Below are positions 8,002 to 21,613 of a stretch of DNA of 64,000 nucleotides, in pieces; the stretch's first letter is position 1, and each line of letters opens with the position of its first letter. This stretch comes from Serratia sp. H1w. GTDB taxonomy: Bacteria > Pseudomonadota > Gammaproteobacteria > Enterobacterales > Enterobacteriaceae. The translations under genes were made by a program, and so were the position numbers. The notes beneath the pieces were generated by a model. That model was not told the origin of the DNA. It worked only from the letters and a program-made list of their open reading frames with translations, and made no database searches. The stretch lies in NCBI RefSeq assembly GCF_000633355.1, contig NZ_AYMQ01000065.1, forward strand, positions 1-64,000, read 5' to 3'.

Positions 8002-10083
8002 TTAGGCGTTGGAGTAGCGAGCGGTTTCTGGCAGCCAGCGCTCAATCAAGGCATGGGCATGCTGAGGATACTGCTGGTGGATATGGCGAGCTACGCGCTG
8101 GACTTCCGGGATCATGGCCTGATCGCGCATCAGATCGGCCACTTTAAACTCTGCACTGCCGGTTTGGCGCGTCCCCAATAGCTCACCCGGCCCACGGATC
8201 TCCAGATCTTGCTGGGCAATCACAAAGCCGTCGTTACTGTCGCGCAGCACCTGCAGGCGTTTTTGGGCGGTTTTACTGAGCGGGGTTTTATACAGCAGCA
8301 CGCAATGCGAAGCGATCGCGCCACGGCCAACCCGGCCACGCAGCTGGTGCAACTGAGCCAAACCAAGACGCTCAGGGTTTTCGATAATCATCAGGCTGGC
8401 GTTCGGTACATCAACGCCCACTTCAATCACCGTAGTAGCTACCAGCAGCTGTAACTCGCCCTGTTTGAAGGCCTGCATCACCGCCTGTTTCTCAGCGGAT
8501 TTCATGCGGCCATGCACCAGCGCCACCTTCAGTTCTGGCAGCGCAATCTTCAATTCTTCCCAGGTGGCTTCCGCTGCCTGGGCTTCCAACAAATCAGACT
8601 CTTCGATCAACGTGCAGACCCAATACGCCTGGCGGCCTTCTTCGATACAGGCGCTTTTTACCCGCTGGATGATATCGGCCCGGCGCGTATCAGGGATCGC
8701 TACCGTTGTCACTGGCGTACGGCCAGGAGGCAATTCATCGATCACCGAGGTGTCTAAATCTGCGTAGGCGGTCATCGCCAGCGTGCGTGGGATTGGCGTA
8801 GCGGTCATGATCAACTGATGAGCATGGAACCCTTGTTCTTCCCCTTTCTCCCACAACGCCAGCCGCTGGTGGACGCCAAAGCGGTGTTGTTCATCGATGA
8901 TCACCAGCGCCAGGCCATTAAACTGCACCTGCTCCTGGAAAATGGCGTGTGTTCCTACCACCATCGATACCTGGCCGCTGGCAATGGCTTCTTGCTGAGC
9001 GAGGCGCGCTTTACCTTTTTGCTTGCCGGCCAACCAACCCACTTCAATACCTAAGGGTTCAAACCACTGGCGGAAGTTATTGGCGTGCTGTTCGGCAAGC
9101 AATTCGGTAGGGGCCATCAGCGCCACCTGTTTGCCGTGCGCAATGACCCGTAACGCGGCCAAGGCCGCAACCAGGGTTTTACCTGAGCCGACGTCGCCCT
9201 GAACCAGGCGCATCATCGGGAAACCTTTTTGCAGATCCGCTTCAATATCTGCCACCACCCGCGTTTGCGCACCGGTAGGCGAGAAGGGGAGCTGGGCCAG
9301 GAAGCGAGTTTTCAGCCGATCGTCAGGCGTTAACGATAATGCCCGGTAGCTTTGTGCACCGGCGCGAACGGCCAACATGCTGAGGTTATGCGCCAACAGT
9401 TCTTCGAGGATCAGGCGTTTTTGTGCCGGGTGCTTACCCTGCTCCAAATCGACCAGTTGGATATCCGGTGGCGGGCGATGCAACGTATGCAGCGCTTGCG
9501 GCAAACTCATCAAACCGCCGCTTAACTCCGGCGGCAGTAGTTCGGCAATCGCACAGGTATCCAGTAACTCCAGCGCCTGATCGGTCAACTTGCGCAGCGT
9601 AGCCTGGCGGATCCCTTCGGTGGTGGGATACACCGGCGTCAGGGCTTCCTGCAACTCGACTTCGCTGTTTTCACCTTGGACACGGTATTCCGGGTGGATG
9701 ATTTCCGCGCCGTGGGTCCCGCGTTTGACTTCACCATAGGCCGTGACGTGGCGGCCTGTCGCCAGGCTGTTCTTCATCGCCGCGTTGAAGTTGAAGAAGC
9801 GCATGGTCAGGATGCCGGTACCGTCACTGATCTGGCAGGTAAGCATGCGGCGGCGGCCAAAGCTGATATCGCTGCGCAGCACTTCGCCTTCTACCGTGGC
9901 AAAAATGCCCGGTAACAGATCGTTAATGAGATAAAGGCGGGTACGGTCTTCGTAACGCAGGGGGAGGTGTAGCAGCAGATCCTGGATGGTATTCAGGCCG
10001 ATTTTGGCCAATTTCCCCGCCTGGCTGGCTCCAACCCCGGAAAGTGTGGTGAGTGGAACGGCATCCAGCAGGCGGCCTTTCAT
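8002..10083 (-). CDS. recG: ATP-dependent DNA helicase RecG
   Basis: 693 residues from MKGRLLDAVPL, the standard enterobacterial start; its ATG overlaps the trmH stop by four bases. An N-terminal wedge/OB domain is followed by two superfamily 2 motor domains, with Walker A GDVGSGKT and the Walker B motif DEQH. RecG remodels stalled forks and branched DNA, including Holliday junctions. It is the last gene of the gmk-rpoZ-spoT-trmH-recG run, as in E. coli. Confidence 0.95.
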   Translation of the reverse strand: MKGRLLDAVPLTTLSGVGASQAGKLAKIGLNTIQDLLLHLPLRYEDRTRLYLINDLLPGIFATVEGEVLRSDISFGRRRMLTCQISDGTGILTMRFFNFNAAMKNSLATGRHVTAYGEVKRGTHGAEIIHPEYRVQGENSEVELQEALTPVYPTTEGIRQATLRKLTDQALELLDTCAIAELLPPELSGGLMSLPQALHTLHRPPPDIQLVDLEQGKHPAQKRLILEELLAHNLSMLAVRAGAQSYRALSLTPDDRLKTRFLAQLPFSPTGAQTRVVADIEADLQKGFPMMRLVQGDVGSGKTLVAALAALRVIAHGKQVALMAPTELLAEQHANNFRQWFEPLGIEVGWLAGKQKGKARLAQQEAIASGQVSMVVGTHAIFQEQVQFNGLALVIIDEQHRFGVHQRLALWEKGEEQGFHAHQLIMTATPIPRTLAMTAYADLDTSVIDELPPGRTPVTTVAIPDTRRADIIQRVKSACIEEGRQAYWVCTLIEESDLLEAQAAEATWEELKIALPELKVALVHGRMKSAEKQAVMQAFKQGELQLLVATTVIEVGVDVPNASLMIIENPERLGLAQLHQLRGRVGRGAIASHCVLLYKTPLSKTAQKRLQVLRDSNDGFVIAQQDLEIRGPGELLGTRQTGSAEFKVADLMRDQAMIPEVQRVARHIHQQYPQHAHALIERWLPETARYSNA

Positions 10084-10778
10084 CGGCGTACCGTCGTGGC
10101 CTGCATGGCAGCCCACCATTCGGCATCGGCAACCACCTGGCCTTGTTCGTCAATCTGCGGGCGTGGCAATCTTTTGCGTTTGGCCACGTTGGCCAATACC
10201 GGATAGCCACCTTCAAACAGCAGGCGTTGTTGCTCCTCTGCGTCCAAGGCACTGTGATCGCGGCGGTACATGCCAGCGTTTTGCCGCTGGCGCTGGGCCT
10301 CATACAGGATCAGTGCCGCAGCCACGGACACGTTCAGCGACTGCACCATACCGATCATCGGAATGATAATATCCTGATCGGCCAGGGCCAGTGCCTCTTC
10401 GGTGATGCCGGTTTTTTCCTGCCCCAGTAGAATGCAGGTGGGGCGGGTATAGTCTATTTCGCGAAAATCGACGGCGCGGGCAGAAAGGTGAGTTGCCAGG
10501 ATTTGCATCCCCTGACCTTTCAGATGTGTGACCGCATCGGCGATGGAGGGGTGAGTTTTGACGCTCACCCAGCTGTTGCTGCCCGCAGCGGAGGAGACCA
10601 GGGTGCGCATCCGCGGGGATGGCCACACGGCATGCACCTGATGCACGCCGACGGCATCGGCGGTACGGATAATCGCGGAGACGTTATGCGGTTTGTGAAC
10701 CTGTTCCAGGCAGACCGTCAGATCGGGCTGCCGGGTGGCCAGCATTTCACAAATCCGCGCATAGCGTTCGGGGCTCAT
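10080..10778 (-). CDS. trmH: tRNA (guanosine(18)-2'-O)-methyltransferase TrmH
   Basis: 232 residues of the SPOUT methyltransferase class. Motif 1 around NVSAIIRTADAVG carries the catalytic Arg, and the C-terminal SLNVSVAAALILYE forms the S-adenosylmethionine-binding knot. It methylates the ribose of G18 in tRNA. The gene starts five bases after the spoT stop and overlaps recG, so translation is probably coupled. Confidence 0.94.
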   Translation of the reverse strand: MSPERYARICEMLATRQPDLTVCLEQVHKPHNVSAIIRTADAVGVHQVHAVWPSPRMRTLVSSAAGSNSWVSVKTHPSIADAVTHLKGQGMQILATHLSARAVDFREIDYTRPTCILLGQEKTGITEEALALADQDIIIPMIGMVQSLNVSVAAALILYEAQRQRQNAGMYRRDHSALDAEEQQRLLFEGGYPVLANVAKRKRLPRPQIDEQGQVVADAEWWAAMQATTVRR

Positions 10779-10783
10779 AGGCG

Positions 10784-12895
10784 CTAGTTTCGGTTACGGT
10801 TAACTTTAATCACATCCGGCATGATACGGATCTTACGCATAATATTTGCCAGGTGGATGCGATCGCGGGTGGTCAGGCGAATAAAGGCGCTGTAGACCCG
10901 GCCATCTTTCTCTTCGGTATTCAGGCTTTGAATATTCGATTCGGCTGCATTGATCGCCGCCGTGAGGTTGGCCAACGCACCCTGATGGTTGAACATGTCC
11001 ACTTTGATTTCCGCAATGAACTCCTGCTCGGTTTCCATATCCCATTCGACCGCCATGAATTTCTCTGGCTCTTTCTGATAGCCACGGATATTACGACAGG
11101 ACTCATGGTGAACCACCAGGCCTTTGCCCGGGCTGACGTGGGCAATAATCGGGTCGCCTGGAATTGGGCGGCAGCACTTGGCAAAGGTGATCAGCACGCC
11201 ATCGGCGCCTTTGATGGCCAGGTTGCGCACGCCGTTTGAGGAGCCCAGGCTGGACTGATCGCCCTGCAGGTTCTTCGCGACTACTACGCTCATGGCGTTA
11301 CCAAGGCCGATTTCTGCCAGCAGATCGTCCAGCGTGGCCAGCTTCATGCGATCCAGCTCATGCTGGATATTCTCTGGTGGCACTTCCGAAAGTTTGCGGC
11401 TGCCCCCGAGCGCGTGGTTGAGCAGGCGGCGGCCCAGGCTGACGGAATCGTCGCGCTTGAGGTTTTTCAACATCTGGCGGATCTTGGCGCGTGCTTTGGA
11501 GCTCACCACAAAGTTCAGCCAGGCGGCATTTGGCCGGGCACCCGGAGCGGTGATGATCTCTACCGTCTGGCCACTGGCTAATGCTTGTGACAGCGGATGC
11601 GGCTGGCGATCGACACGTGCGCCAACGCAGGCGTGGCCGATATCGGTATGCACGGCGTAGGCAAAATCGACCGGTGTGGCACCGGCAGGCAGTTCGACAA
11701 TGCGGCCTTCCGGGGTGAACACGTAAATCTCATCTGGGAACAGGTCGGATTTGACGCTTTCAATAAATTCAAACGAGCTACCGGCGCTTTGTTGCAGCTC
11801 CAGCAGGCTCTGCATCCAGCGCTGAGCGCGGATTTGTGCGGTGGTGCCGGTCTCGCCCTGTTCCTTCTCTTTATAGGCCCAGTGCGCGGCGACCCCCATC
11901 TCGGCCATCTGATCCATATCTTCGGTACGGATCTGCACCTCAACCGGCACGCCGTGCGGGCCGATCAGTGAGGTATGCAACGATTGATAGCCGTTGGCCT
12001 TGGGAATGGCGATATAGTCTTTGACCCGGCCCGGGCGCGGCTTGTACAGGCTATGTGCCTGGCCCAAAACCCGGTAACAGGTATCCACTTCTTTGACGAT
12101 CACCCGGAACGCGTAAATATCCATGATGGAATGGAAGCGCTGTTCTTTCAGGTGCATCTTGCAGTAGATGGAGTAGAGGTGCTTTTCCCGCCCGCTGACC
12201 CGGCAGGGGATACCGGCTTCGGTCAGACGCCCTTCGATCTCGGAGAGGATTTTCTGGATCATCTCCTTACGGTTACCACGCGCGGCTTTCACCACTTCTT
12301 TGATCACGCGGTAGCGGTTCGGGTAAAGCGCTTCAAAACCCAGCTCTTCCAGCTCGGTTTTCAGATGATGAATACCCAGGCGGTGGGCCAATGGGCTATA
12401 GATTTCCAGGGTTTCACGGGCGATGCGCCGCCGTTTGTCAGGGCGCAACGAGCCGAGCGTTCGCATATTGTGGGTGCGATCGGCCAGCTTGATCAGTACG
12501 ACGCGGATATCCTGCACCATCGCCATGATCATCTTGCGGAAGTTTTCCGCCTGCGCTTCTTTCTTATCCTGGAATTTCAGTTTGTCTAGCTTGGATACGC
12601 CCTCAACCAGTTCGGCAACGCTTTTGCCAAACAGTTGTTCCATATCCTGATAGGTGGCCGGGGTGTCTTCGATGACGTCGTGCAGCAGGGCTGCCATCAG
12701 CGTCTCATGATCGAGACGCATTTCCGCCAGAATACAGGCCACGGCAACCGGGTGAGTAATGTAGGGCTCACCACTGGAGCGTGTCTGTCCCTCGTGAGCA
12801 TCACGTGCGACGAGGTATGCCTGTTTGAGGCGCTTAATCTGCTCCTCAGGCAAGTAACGTTGAATCAGCAGATTCAGGCTTTCAAACAGGTACAA
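10784..12895 (-). CDS. spoT: Bifunctional (p)ppGpp synthetase/hydrolase SpoT
   Basis: 703 residues. The N-terminal HD hydrolase domain has H72 and D73 in ALLHDVIEDT. A RelA/SpoT synthetase-like domain follows, then a TGS domain (from about residue 386) and a C-terminal ACT domain. SpoT degrades ppGpp with Mn2+ and makes small amounts under carbon or fatty-acid stress. Placement 18 bases after rpoZ and length match E. coli (702 residues). Confidence 0.96.
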   Translation of the reverse strand: MYLFESLNLLIQRYLPEEQIKRLKQAYLVARDAHEGQTRSSGEPYITHPVAVACILAEMRLDHETLMAALLHDVIEDTPATYQDMEQLFGKSVAELVEGVSKLDKLKFQDKKEAQAENFRKMIMAMVQDIRVVLIKLADRTHNMRTLGSLRPDKRRRIARETLEIYSPLAHRLGIHHLKTELEELGFEALYPNRYRVIKEVVKAARGNRKEMIQKILSEIEGRLTEAGIPCRVSGREKHLYSIYCKMHLKEQRFHSIMDIYAFRVIVKEVDTCYRVLGQAHSLYKPRPGRVKDYIAIPKANGYQSLHTSLIGPHGVPVEVQIRTEDMDQMAEMGVAAHWAYKEKEQGETGTTAQIRAQRWMQSLLELQQSAGSSFEFIESVKSDLFPDEIYVFTPEGRIVELPAGATPVDFAYAVHTDIGHACVGARVDRQPHPLSQALASGQTVEIITAPGARPNAAWLNFVVSSKARAKIRQMLKNLKRDDSVSLGRRLLNHALGGSRKLSEVPPENIQHELDRMKLATLDDLLAEIGLGNAMSVVVAKNLQGDQSSLGSSNGVRNLAIKGADGVLITFAKCCRPIPGDPIIAHVSPGKGLVVHHESCRNIRGYQKEPEKFMAVEWDMETEQEFIAEIKVDMFNHQGALANLTAAINAAESNIQSLNTEEKDGRVYSAFIRLTTRDRIHLANIMRKIRIMPDVIKVNRNRN

Positions 12896-12913
12896 GGCAG
12901 ACTCACAGTCTAA

Positions 12914-13189
12914 TTAACGACGACCTTCAGCAATCGCGGTAACCGCCTGGATCTCTGCGGCTTCCTGCTCTTGCTGCTCCTGGCGCTCACGAACATCGAG
13001 GATCTGGCTGTTGATCAGGCCTTCTTCGATTTCACGCAGAGCGATAACGGTGTACTTATCATTCTCTTCAGGTACCAGTGCATCCTTACCACCGGTCTGG
13101 ATCTGACGTGCCCGACGAGCAGCGACCAACACCAGGTCAAAACGGTTACCAATTTTCTCTACAGCGTCTTGAACAGTTACGCGTGCCAT
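12914..13189 (-). CDS. rpoZ: RNA polymerase omega subunit
   Basis: 91 residues beginning [20 protein letters not shown], the signature of omega. It binds the beta-prime subunit and helps core assembly, and forms one of the ppGpp sites on the polymerase, which fits co-transcription with spoT. It lies between gmk and spoT as in E. coli. Confidence 0.97.
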   Translation of the reverse strand: MARVTVQDAVEKIGNRFDLVLVAARRARQIQTGGKDALVPEENDKYTVIALREIEEGLINSQILDVRERQEQQEQEAAEIQAVTAIAEGRR

Positions 13190-13243
13190 ATTTGTGCTAC
13201 TCCACAGGTGACGAAAAGACTGGGCATAATACTGAAACTGTCT

Positions 13244-16472
<3,229 letters not shown>

Positions 16473-16703
16473 AGGGGATTCACAGGGTCGGGGGGCAAGA
16501 ATGTCAACGCCGAAGGGTAACCAGCCTGGTGGGGTCTCACCACTGAGTTTTTTTGTTGGTGTTGCTTTCGAATTACTTTATCTAATGCAAAATAGGTAAT
16601 TTGTGCTTGCTGCTAGTATCTAGCGTTACTTGTGAATTTTATAAAGCATTAGAAATTTGTTGTTGGTTTCTGTCGATGATTATTTAAGGAATAGAGAAGC
16701 GAG

Positions 16704-17141
16704 ATGAAAAACACCCCGATATTGGCGGCAGTCGTCGCCATAAGCTTACTGTTGAGCGGTTGTGTAGCACCAGTGCAAAAGGCTTCTCCGTTGAAACCGG
16801 CGACCCTGTGCAGCACCGGTGACCCAATGACCCAAACCACGCTCTATTTTGGGCTGAATCGCCCGGCCGGGCCGGTGATTACGGCGGCAGAGTGGCAGGC
16901 CTTTGTCGATCAACAGGTCACCCCACGTTTTAAAGAGGGTCTATCGGTGTTTGATGCCAAAGGGCAATGGTTGGGGAACGATGGCAAGCTGGCGCGGGAA
17001 AACAGTAAAGCGCTGATGTTGATCCATGGCCCTGACGCAGCGAGCGAGCAAAACATCGAGGTGCTGCGCACCCGCTATAAGCAACAGTTTGCCCAAGACT
17101 CAGTGATGCGTGTCGATACGCCGGTGTGCGTCGCGTTTTAA
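16704..17141 (+). CDS. DUF3574-type lipoprotein
   Basis: 145 residues. A lipoprotein signal peptide ends in LLSGC with the lipidated Cys at position 20; the following Val does not direct inner-membrane retention, so an outer-membrane site is likely. The body, with TTLYFGLNRP ... WQAFVDQQVTPRF ... GLSVFDAKGQW, is typical of DUF3574 proteins, whose role is unknown. GAGAAGCGAG lies just upstream of the ATG. It stands alone in its direction and is convergent with nupC. Confidence 0.75.
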   Translation: MKNTPILAAVVAISLLLSGCVAPVQKASPLKPATLCSTGDPMTQTTLYFGLNRPAGPVITAAEWQAFVDQQVTPRFKEGLSVFDAKGQWLGNDGKLARENSKALMLIHGPDAASEQNIEVLRTRYKQQFAQDSVMRVDTPVCVAF

Positions 17142-17186
17142 TCGATCCCCGGCTGGCCGCAACTGCAACAGGCCGGGGGTATTGTT

Positions 17187-18371
17187 TTACAACACCAGCC
17201 CGGCAACCGCTGCCGAAAGCAGGCTGACCAGCGTGGAGCCGTAAACCAGCTTAAGGCCGAAGCGGGAAACCACATTACCCTGGCGTTCGTTCAACCCCTT
17301 GATGGCACCGGCAACAATCCCGATAGAAGCAAAGTTGGCGAATGACACCAGGAACACCGAGAGGATACCCAAACCGCGTGGGGACAGCTCTGCCGCGATT
17401 TTTTTCAGTTCAATCATTGCCACAAACTCATTGGCGACCAGCTTGGTGGCCATGATGCTGCCAGCCCGCAGCGCATCATGAGCCGGAATGCCGATCAGCC
17501 AGGCCAGCGGGTAAAACACGTAACCCAGGATCTGCTGGAAGCTGATGCCAAAAATGGCGGCAAAAATGGCGTTTACGGCGGCGATCAGGGCGATAAAGCC
17601 GATCAACATGGCGGCAATGATCATCGCAATCTTGAAGCCAGCCAGGATATATTCCCCCAGCATTTCAAAGAAGCTTTGCTGCTCATGCAGTTTATTCAGC
17701 TTGAGTTCCGGCTCGTCGTCCACCTGATAGGGGTTGATGATCGAGAGAATGATAAAGGTGCTGAACATGTTAAGGATTAGCGCGGCTACCACGTATTGAG
17801 CATCGATCATCGCCATATAGGCACCCACGATCGACATCGATACTGTCGACATTGCAGTGGCTGCCATGGTGTACATCCGGCGTGGGGAGATATCCGCAAT
17901 GATGCCCTTATAGGCAATAAAGTTTTCCGACTGGCCGAGCACCAGCGTGCTGACGGCGTTGAAAGACTCCAGTTTGCCCATGCCGTTCACTTTCGATAAC
18001 AAGGTGCCTACGATGCGGATCACCCACGGCAGAATACGGAAATGCTGCAAAATACCGATCAGCGCAGAGATAAAAATTATCGGGCATAACACACCGAGGA
18101 AGATAAAGGCCAGCCCCTGGCTGCTCATGCCACCGAACACAAAGTCGGAACCTTGTGCAGCGAAGGCCAGCAAGGTGGTAAAGAAATCGGCCACGTGCTT
18201 GATAGCGCCTAAACCAATGGCGGAATGGAGGAAGAAATAGGCCAGTGCGGCTTCAATCACCAGCAGCTGAATAATATAACGTGGGCGAATTTTCTGGCGG
18301 TCATTGCTGACCAATAAGGCGAGAACGACAATCACCACCAGGGCTAAAATAAATTGCAAAATTTGCGACAT
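17187..18371 (-). CDS. nupC: Nucleoside permease NupC
   Basis: 394 residues from [13 protein letters not shown]; an upstream frame extension to 18446 has no support. It belongs to the concentrative nucleoside transporter family, with the core [12 protein letters not shown] ... [21 protein letters not shown] and the later [12 protein letters not shown] ... [10 protein letters not shown] segments that line the nucleoside and ion site. It imports nucleosides with protons. The sequence is close to E. coli NupC along its length. It is not in this neighbourhood in K-12. Confidence 0.9.
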   Translation of the reverse strand: MSQILQFILALVVIVVLALLVSNDRQKIRPRYIIQLLVIEAALAYFFLHSAIGLGAIKHVADFFTTLLAFAAQGSDFVFGGMSSQGLAFIFLGVLCPIIFISALIGILQHFRILPWVIRIVGTLLSKVNGMGKLESFNAVSTLVLGQSENFIAYKGIIADISPRRMYTMAATAMSTVSMSIVGAYMAMIDAQYVVAALILNMFSTFIILSIINPYQVDDEPELKLNKLHEQQSFFEMLGEYILAGFKIAMIIAAMLIGFIALIAAVNAIFAAIFGISFQQILGYVFYPLAWLIGIPAHDALRAGSIMATKLVANEFVAMIELKKIAAELSPRGLGILSVFLVSFANFASIGIVAGAIKGLNERQGNVVSRFGLKLVYGSTLVSLLSAAVAGLVL

Positions 18372-18560
18372 AAACAATCCGAACGGCATACGGGCTAGGA
18401 AAACGCTATTTAGCCACAGCGGGCGGCACCTTTCATTACCCTGCACGTAATCGGAACAAAATACTTTTGCCGGGAATTATGCGTTCAGATTGTTGCCAGC
18501 CATCGACGGCTGGCAGTGTTTGATCGTGACATTACCCCTATAAAAATAGGGGGTTAAGCG

Positions 18561-19640
18561 TTATTTAGCCTGAGCCAGCACGTTGCCTTCCCAACCCTGT
18601 TGGGCGTAGTCGTTAAGATGATCGATCTTACGCACCGGTTGCCCTTGGCTGAAGTTGATCTCATGCAGAGGAACCCAAACCTGCGAGGCTGCAAAGGCCG
18701 ATTTGAAGTGGTACTCCGCATGGCTCAGATCTGAAATGGCCGTCCAGTAGGTCCCGATGCCTTTATTCTGATCCGGGCGCTTGCTGTACTTGGCATACAT
18801 ATCGGTCACCTTTTGCTCGCTTGGCTCAGCTGGTGAGCCGATTGGGTAAGCCACGTTATTAATCACCGACAAGATAAAGCCCTGTGCCTGATTTTTATTG
18901 TCCGGCTGTGGCAGATTTTTCAAGTCATAGCTGGCGCGCACCAGGCGCTCATCCGCTTCCAGCCCACCAGGGATCTCGCTGCGCTTGGCATTTTGATACT
19001 TGGCCAGATTCTTGAGTTGCTGGTCGTAGGAAGGGGGATTGGTCATCACCCGATAATTTTTATCGTGGTAGATATGCACTTTGCCGTTATCGATCTCGAT
19101 GATGGCCGAATCGCCGCTAACGTCTTCGATCGTGATGTGTTTGGTATCTGAAGCATAATCGATAGGCATATGAGCCGCGGCCAGGCGCACGTCACTGCGG
19201 ATGGCTTTAACCGCTTCATCAACGGTGGCGTAGTTATCCAGGATATAGCTCAACCAGGCGCGGCTTTCGAGCACCGGTTTGTCCTGATTGTCCTGCTGTA
19301 TTTGGCTGCCATTCATATAAAACAGCGTATGGCCCGCCAGCCCCTTTTCATTCATGCCGTCCATCGGGAACACGCCATCGGCGTAAACCACGACGCTGCC
19401 ATATTGGGTTTGCCACTGGGCAGCGTTCTTGGCATCGCCGCCGTTATGCGCAATACCCCGTGGGGTGATCACCAGCGAGGGATCGACCGGCCCGAAGAAA
19501 TCCAGATTACGGGCGCTGACCATATAGCCTGGGTACATATTCATAAAGGCGCGGGTGCAGGCTTGTGCTCCGGTGGCCAGGCTAGCGCTGAGTGCGGCGC
19601 CCACCAGTAGAGCCGATACGCTATGAGTGAGTTTCTTCAT
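18561..19640 (-). CDS. Periplasmic choloylglycine hydrolase/penicillin V acylase family enzyme
   Basis: 359 residues. Signal peptide of about 27 residues (ending GAQA), after which the first residue of the mature chain is Cys28 in CTRAFMN. In this Ntn-hydrolase family signal removal exposes the catalytic N-terminal Cys. Conserved ARNLDFFGPVDPSL and the later Asn/Arg segments fit the Gram-negative penicillin V acylase branch. Members cleave linear amides, such as penicillin V or acyl-homoserine lactones; the natural substrate is not known here. A LysR gene is divergent and may control it. Confidence 0.82.
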   Translation of the reverse strand: MKKLTHSVSALLVGAALSASLATGAQACTRAFMNMYPGYMVSARNLDFFGPVDPSLVITPRGIAHNGGDAKNAAQWQTQYGSVVVYADGVFPMDGMNEKGLAGHTLFYMNGSQIQQDNQDKPVLESRAWLSYILDNYATVDEAVKAIRSDVRLAAAHMPIDYASDTKHITIEDVSGDSAIIEIDNGKVHIYHDKNYRVMTNPPSYDQQLKNLAKYQNAKRSEIPGGLEADERLVRASYDLKNLPQPDNKNQAQGFILSVINNVAYPIGSPAEPSEQKVTDMYAKYSKRPDQNKGIGTYWTAISDLSHAEYHFKSAFAASQVWVPLHEINFSQGQPVRKIDHLNDYAQQGWEGNVLAQAK

Positions 19641-19750
19641 GATGTTTTTCCTTACCAGAATGAGGTGAACGAAATAATGGTAAGCCTGCGAAGGAATATC
19701 GTAGAGTGGGTGACCGGGGGGAAAACCCCCGTAACGCTACGGGAGGACAG

Positions 19751-20638
19751 ATGGCAAAAATACGCTTTTCATTGGCGCAGATTGAGGCTTTTGCCAGCGT
19801 CTGTGAAACCGGCAATCTGACCCTGGCGGCCAAACGCTTGGGGAAGGATCGCACCACGATCGCTGAGCTGATCGAAAACCTGGAATTGGATCTTGGCTAT
19901 TCGCTGTTTGATCGCAGCACCCGCCCGCTGCAACTGACCGAGGCAGGTCAGCGCCTTTACCGGCAAGCGCGGCTGTTTATGCAGGAGGCCGAAGCCTTCA
20001 ACCTACTGGCTCAGCATATTCCGCAGCAGGTGCGGCAGAAACTGACGTTGTGCTATGACCCTTTCACTCCGCGCCCCTTTTTAACTGAACTGGCAGTGTT
20101 TCTGAGCCAGCGCGGTATTCAGCTTGATTTGCTGATGATGGAGCGTGGTGAGGGCGAACAGGCGTTGGCAGACGATGTGGCAGATATTGGCGTTTATCAG
20201 GCGATAAACCGCTCGATCGGTGAAAAATTCAAATGGCGGGCGTTGGGCGCTATCGAGCTGGCCGTCTATGCCCGCGAGGGTTTTTTCCCCGCTGGCAGTC
20301 CGGTGACTTTGCTGTCTCTGGCATCCAGCACGCAGCTTATTCCCTTTAGCCACCTGCCTGAGCCGATGGCGAAACGTCTGCAAATCGCCGATCGCATTCA
20401 GGTCGTTAGTGAACCGGCTTTGCTGCAATCGTTGCTAACCGCCGGTCTAGGATGGGCTTTTTTGCCAACGCATCTGCAAATGCAGCATGTGCCGCAGGTT
20501 AGTCGGCTCGAAACGGAATTAGGGAAGCAAGGGCTGATGCATCCGATGGTGGCGTTATGGAAGCCCGGAGCCAATAGCGAATTGTTGCAGCTGATCGAAA
20601 GCATGCAGCAGATATTTGATGGTTCGGTGGTGGCTTGA
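19751..20638 (+). CDS. LysR family transcriptional regulator
   Basis: 295 residues from the ATG at 19751, which has GGGAGG just upstream. The N-terminal winged helix-turn-helix FASVCETGNLTLAAKRLG is followed by a periplasmic-binding-protein-like effector domain. It is divergent from the Ntn hydrolase gene across 110 bases, the usual LysR layout, so control of that gene plus autoregulation is likely. Effector unknown. Confidence 0.85.
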   Translation: MAKIRFSLAQIEAFASVCETGNLTLAAKRLGKDRTTIAELIENLELDLGYSLFDRSTRPLQLTEAGQRLYRQARLFMQEAEAFNLLAQHIPQQVRQKLTLCYDPFTPRPFLTELAVFLSQRGIQLDLLMMERGEGEQALADDVADIGVYQAINRSIGEKFKWRALGAIELAVYAREGFFPAGSPVTLLSLASSTQLIPFSHLPEPMAKRLQIADRIQVVSEPALLQSLLTAGLGWAFLPTHLQMQHVPQVSRLETELGKQGLMHPMVALWKPGANSELLQLIESMQQIFDGSVVA

Positions 20639-20720
20639 GAAAATATTAGCCCTTCATTTGGCGTAGGGCTAATCCAGAGCTGCGGTCAGGTGCAGAAGGT
20701 CATTCGCGTAGCACGTTAGG

Positions 20721-20966
20721 TCCCCTCTCCCTTTGGGCTGAGGAATCCCCACTAATTTTTTGTTAGTGGTTTCAGAGAATTAGAACGAGTGTTTCACGAA
20801 CAATCTGTACCATTTTGTTCGTAAATTTGCAGTGAGAGAATTACGAACGACCTCTTCTCGCCTGCTTAAGGCTGTTTTTCATCCCGTTTCTGTGTGAAAA
20901 ACAGCCTATTTCTCGCCTCGATTTTTCTGGGGATTCCTCAGCCCTTTGGGAGAGGGTTAGGGTGAG
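20721..20966. repeat. Palindromic intergenic repeat split by a MITE
   Basis: Left part TCCCCTCTCCCTTTGGG (20721-20737) and right part CCCTTTGGGAGAGGGTTAGG onward (20942-20966) together form the GC-rich 'CCCTCTCCC ... GGGAGAGGG' repeat that is scattered in Serratia intergenic regions. The 204-bp insertion described separately separates the halves. Confidence 0.6.
20738..20941. mobile_element. 204-bp MITE-like insertion with 14-bp inverted ends and 9-bp target duplication
   Basis: The ends are CTGAGGAATCCCCA (20738-20751) and its exact reverse complement (20928-20941). The 9 bases CCCTTTGGG occur directly on both sides (20729-20737 and 20942-20950), a target-site duplication. No protein of useful length is encoded. 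An internal palindrome, AGGCTGTTTTTCA pairing with TGAAAAACAGCCT, lies at about 20869-20907. This is a non-autonomous element moved by a transposase not in the window. Confidence 0.8.
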
Positions 20967-20971
20967 GGGCA

Positions 20972-21613
20972 TTACTGCTCGTCTTTCTGTTCCTCAGCCT
21001 CGACCTTACGGTACCAGCGTGGGTGATGTTTCTTCGCCCAGCGGCGGCTGACCTTGCCTTCAATCATGCCTTTGATCGAGCCTTTCACCCAGAACGCCAT
21101 ATACATATGGATCAGGATGGCGTGGATCAGCACGATCGCCGATGCGGCATGGATCAACAGCGCATAACGGATCACCGGGATCGGGAAGTTATGGGCAAAA
21201 TAAGGGCGCCAAATGATAATGCCGGTGATCAACAGCACGAAAATCATGCTCATGATGCTCCAGAACATCATCTTCTGACCGGCATTATATTTGCCAACGT
21301 CAGCGACCTTATGCTCATTGCCCTTCAGCACTTCCACGATACCCTTGATCCATGGCAAGTCCTCTTTCTCGGGGATGTTATGTTTCACAAAACGGAAGAA
21401 CATAAACATCAGCGCGATAAAGATCAGCACGCCAAAGAAAGGATGCAGGATGCGACCCATCTGCGGCGTACCAAAGGTTTCGGTCAGCCATTGCAGCGTA
21501 GGGAAGAACAACGCAATGCCAGACAGCGACACCAGGAAGAAGCAGATAACCACCGTCCAGTGACAGGCCCGGTCGATAAACTTGGTGCGAACAATCATTT
21601 TACTTTGGCTCAT
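20972..21613 (-). CDS. fdoI: Formate dehydrogenase-O, cytochrome b556 subunit FdoI
   Basis: 213 residues from [12 protein letters not shown]; a start at 21637 would overlap fdoH more. Four transmembrane helices carry the His ligands for two haems b ([36 protein letters not shown]). It anchors the enzyme in the inner membrane and passes electrons to quinone. It overlaps fdoH by 14 bases and ends the operon; fdhE, next in E. coli, is not here. Confidence 0.92.
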   Translation of the reverse strand: MSQSKMIVRTKFIDRACHWTVVICFFLVSLSGIALFFPTLQWLTETFGTPQMGRILHPFFGVLIFIALMFMFFRFVKHNIPEKEDLPWIKGIVEVLKGNEHKVADVGKYNAGQKMMFWSIMSMIFVLLITGIIIWRPYFAHNFPIPVIRYALLIHAASAIVLIHAILIHMYMAFWVKGSIKGMIEGKVSRRWAKKHHPRWYRKVEAEEQKDEQ

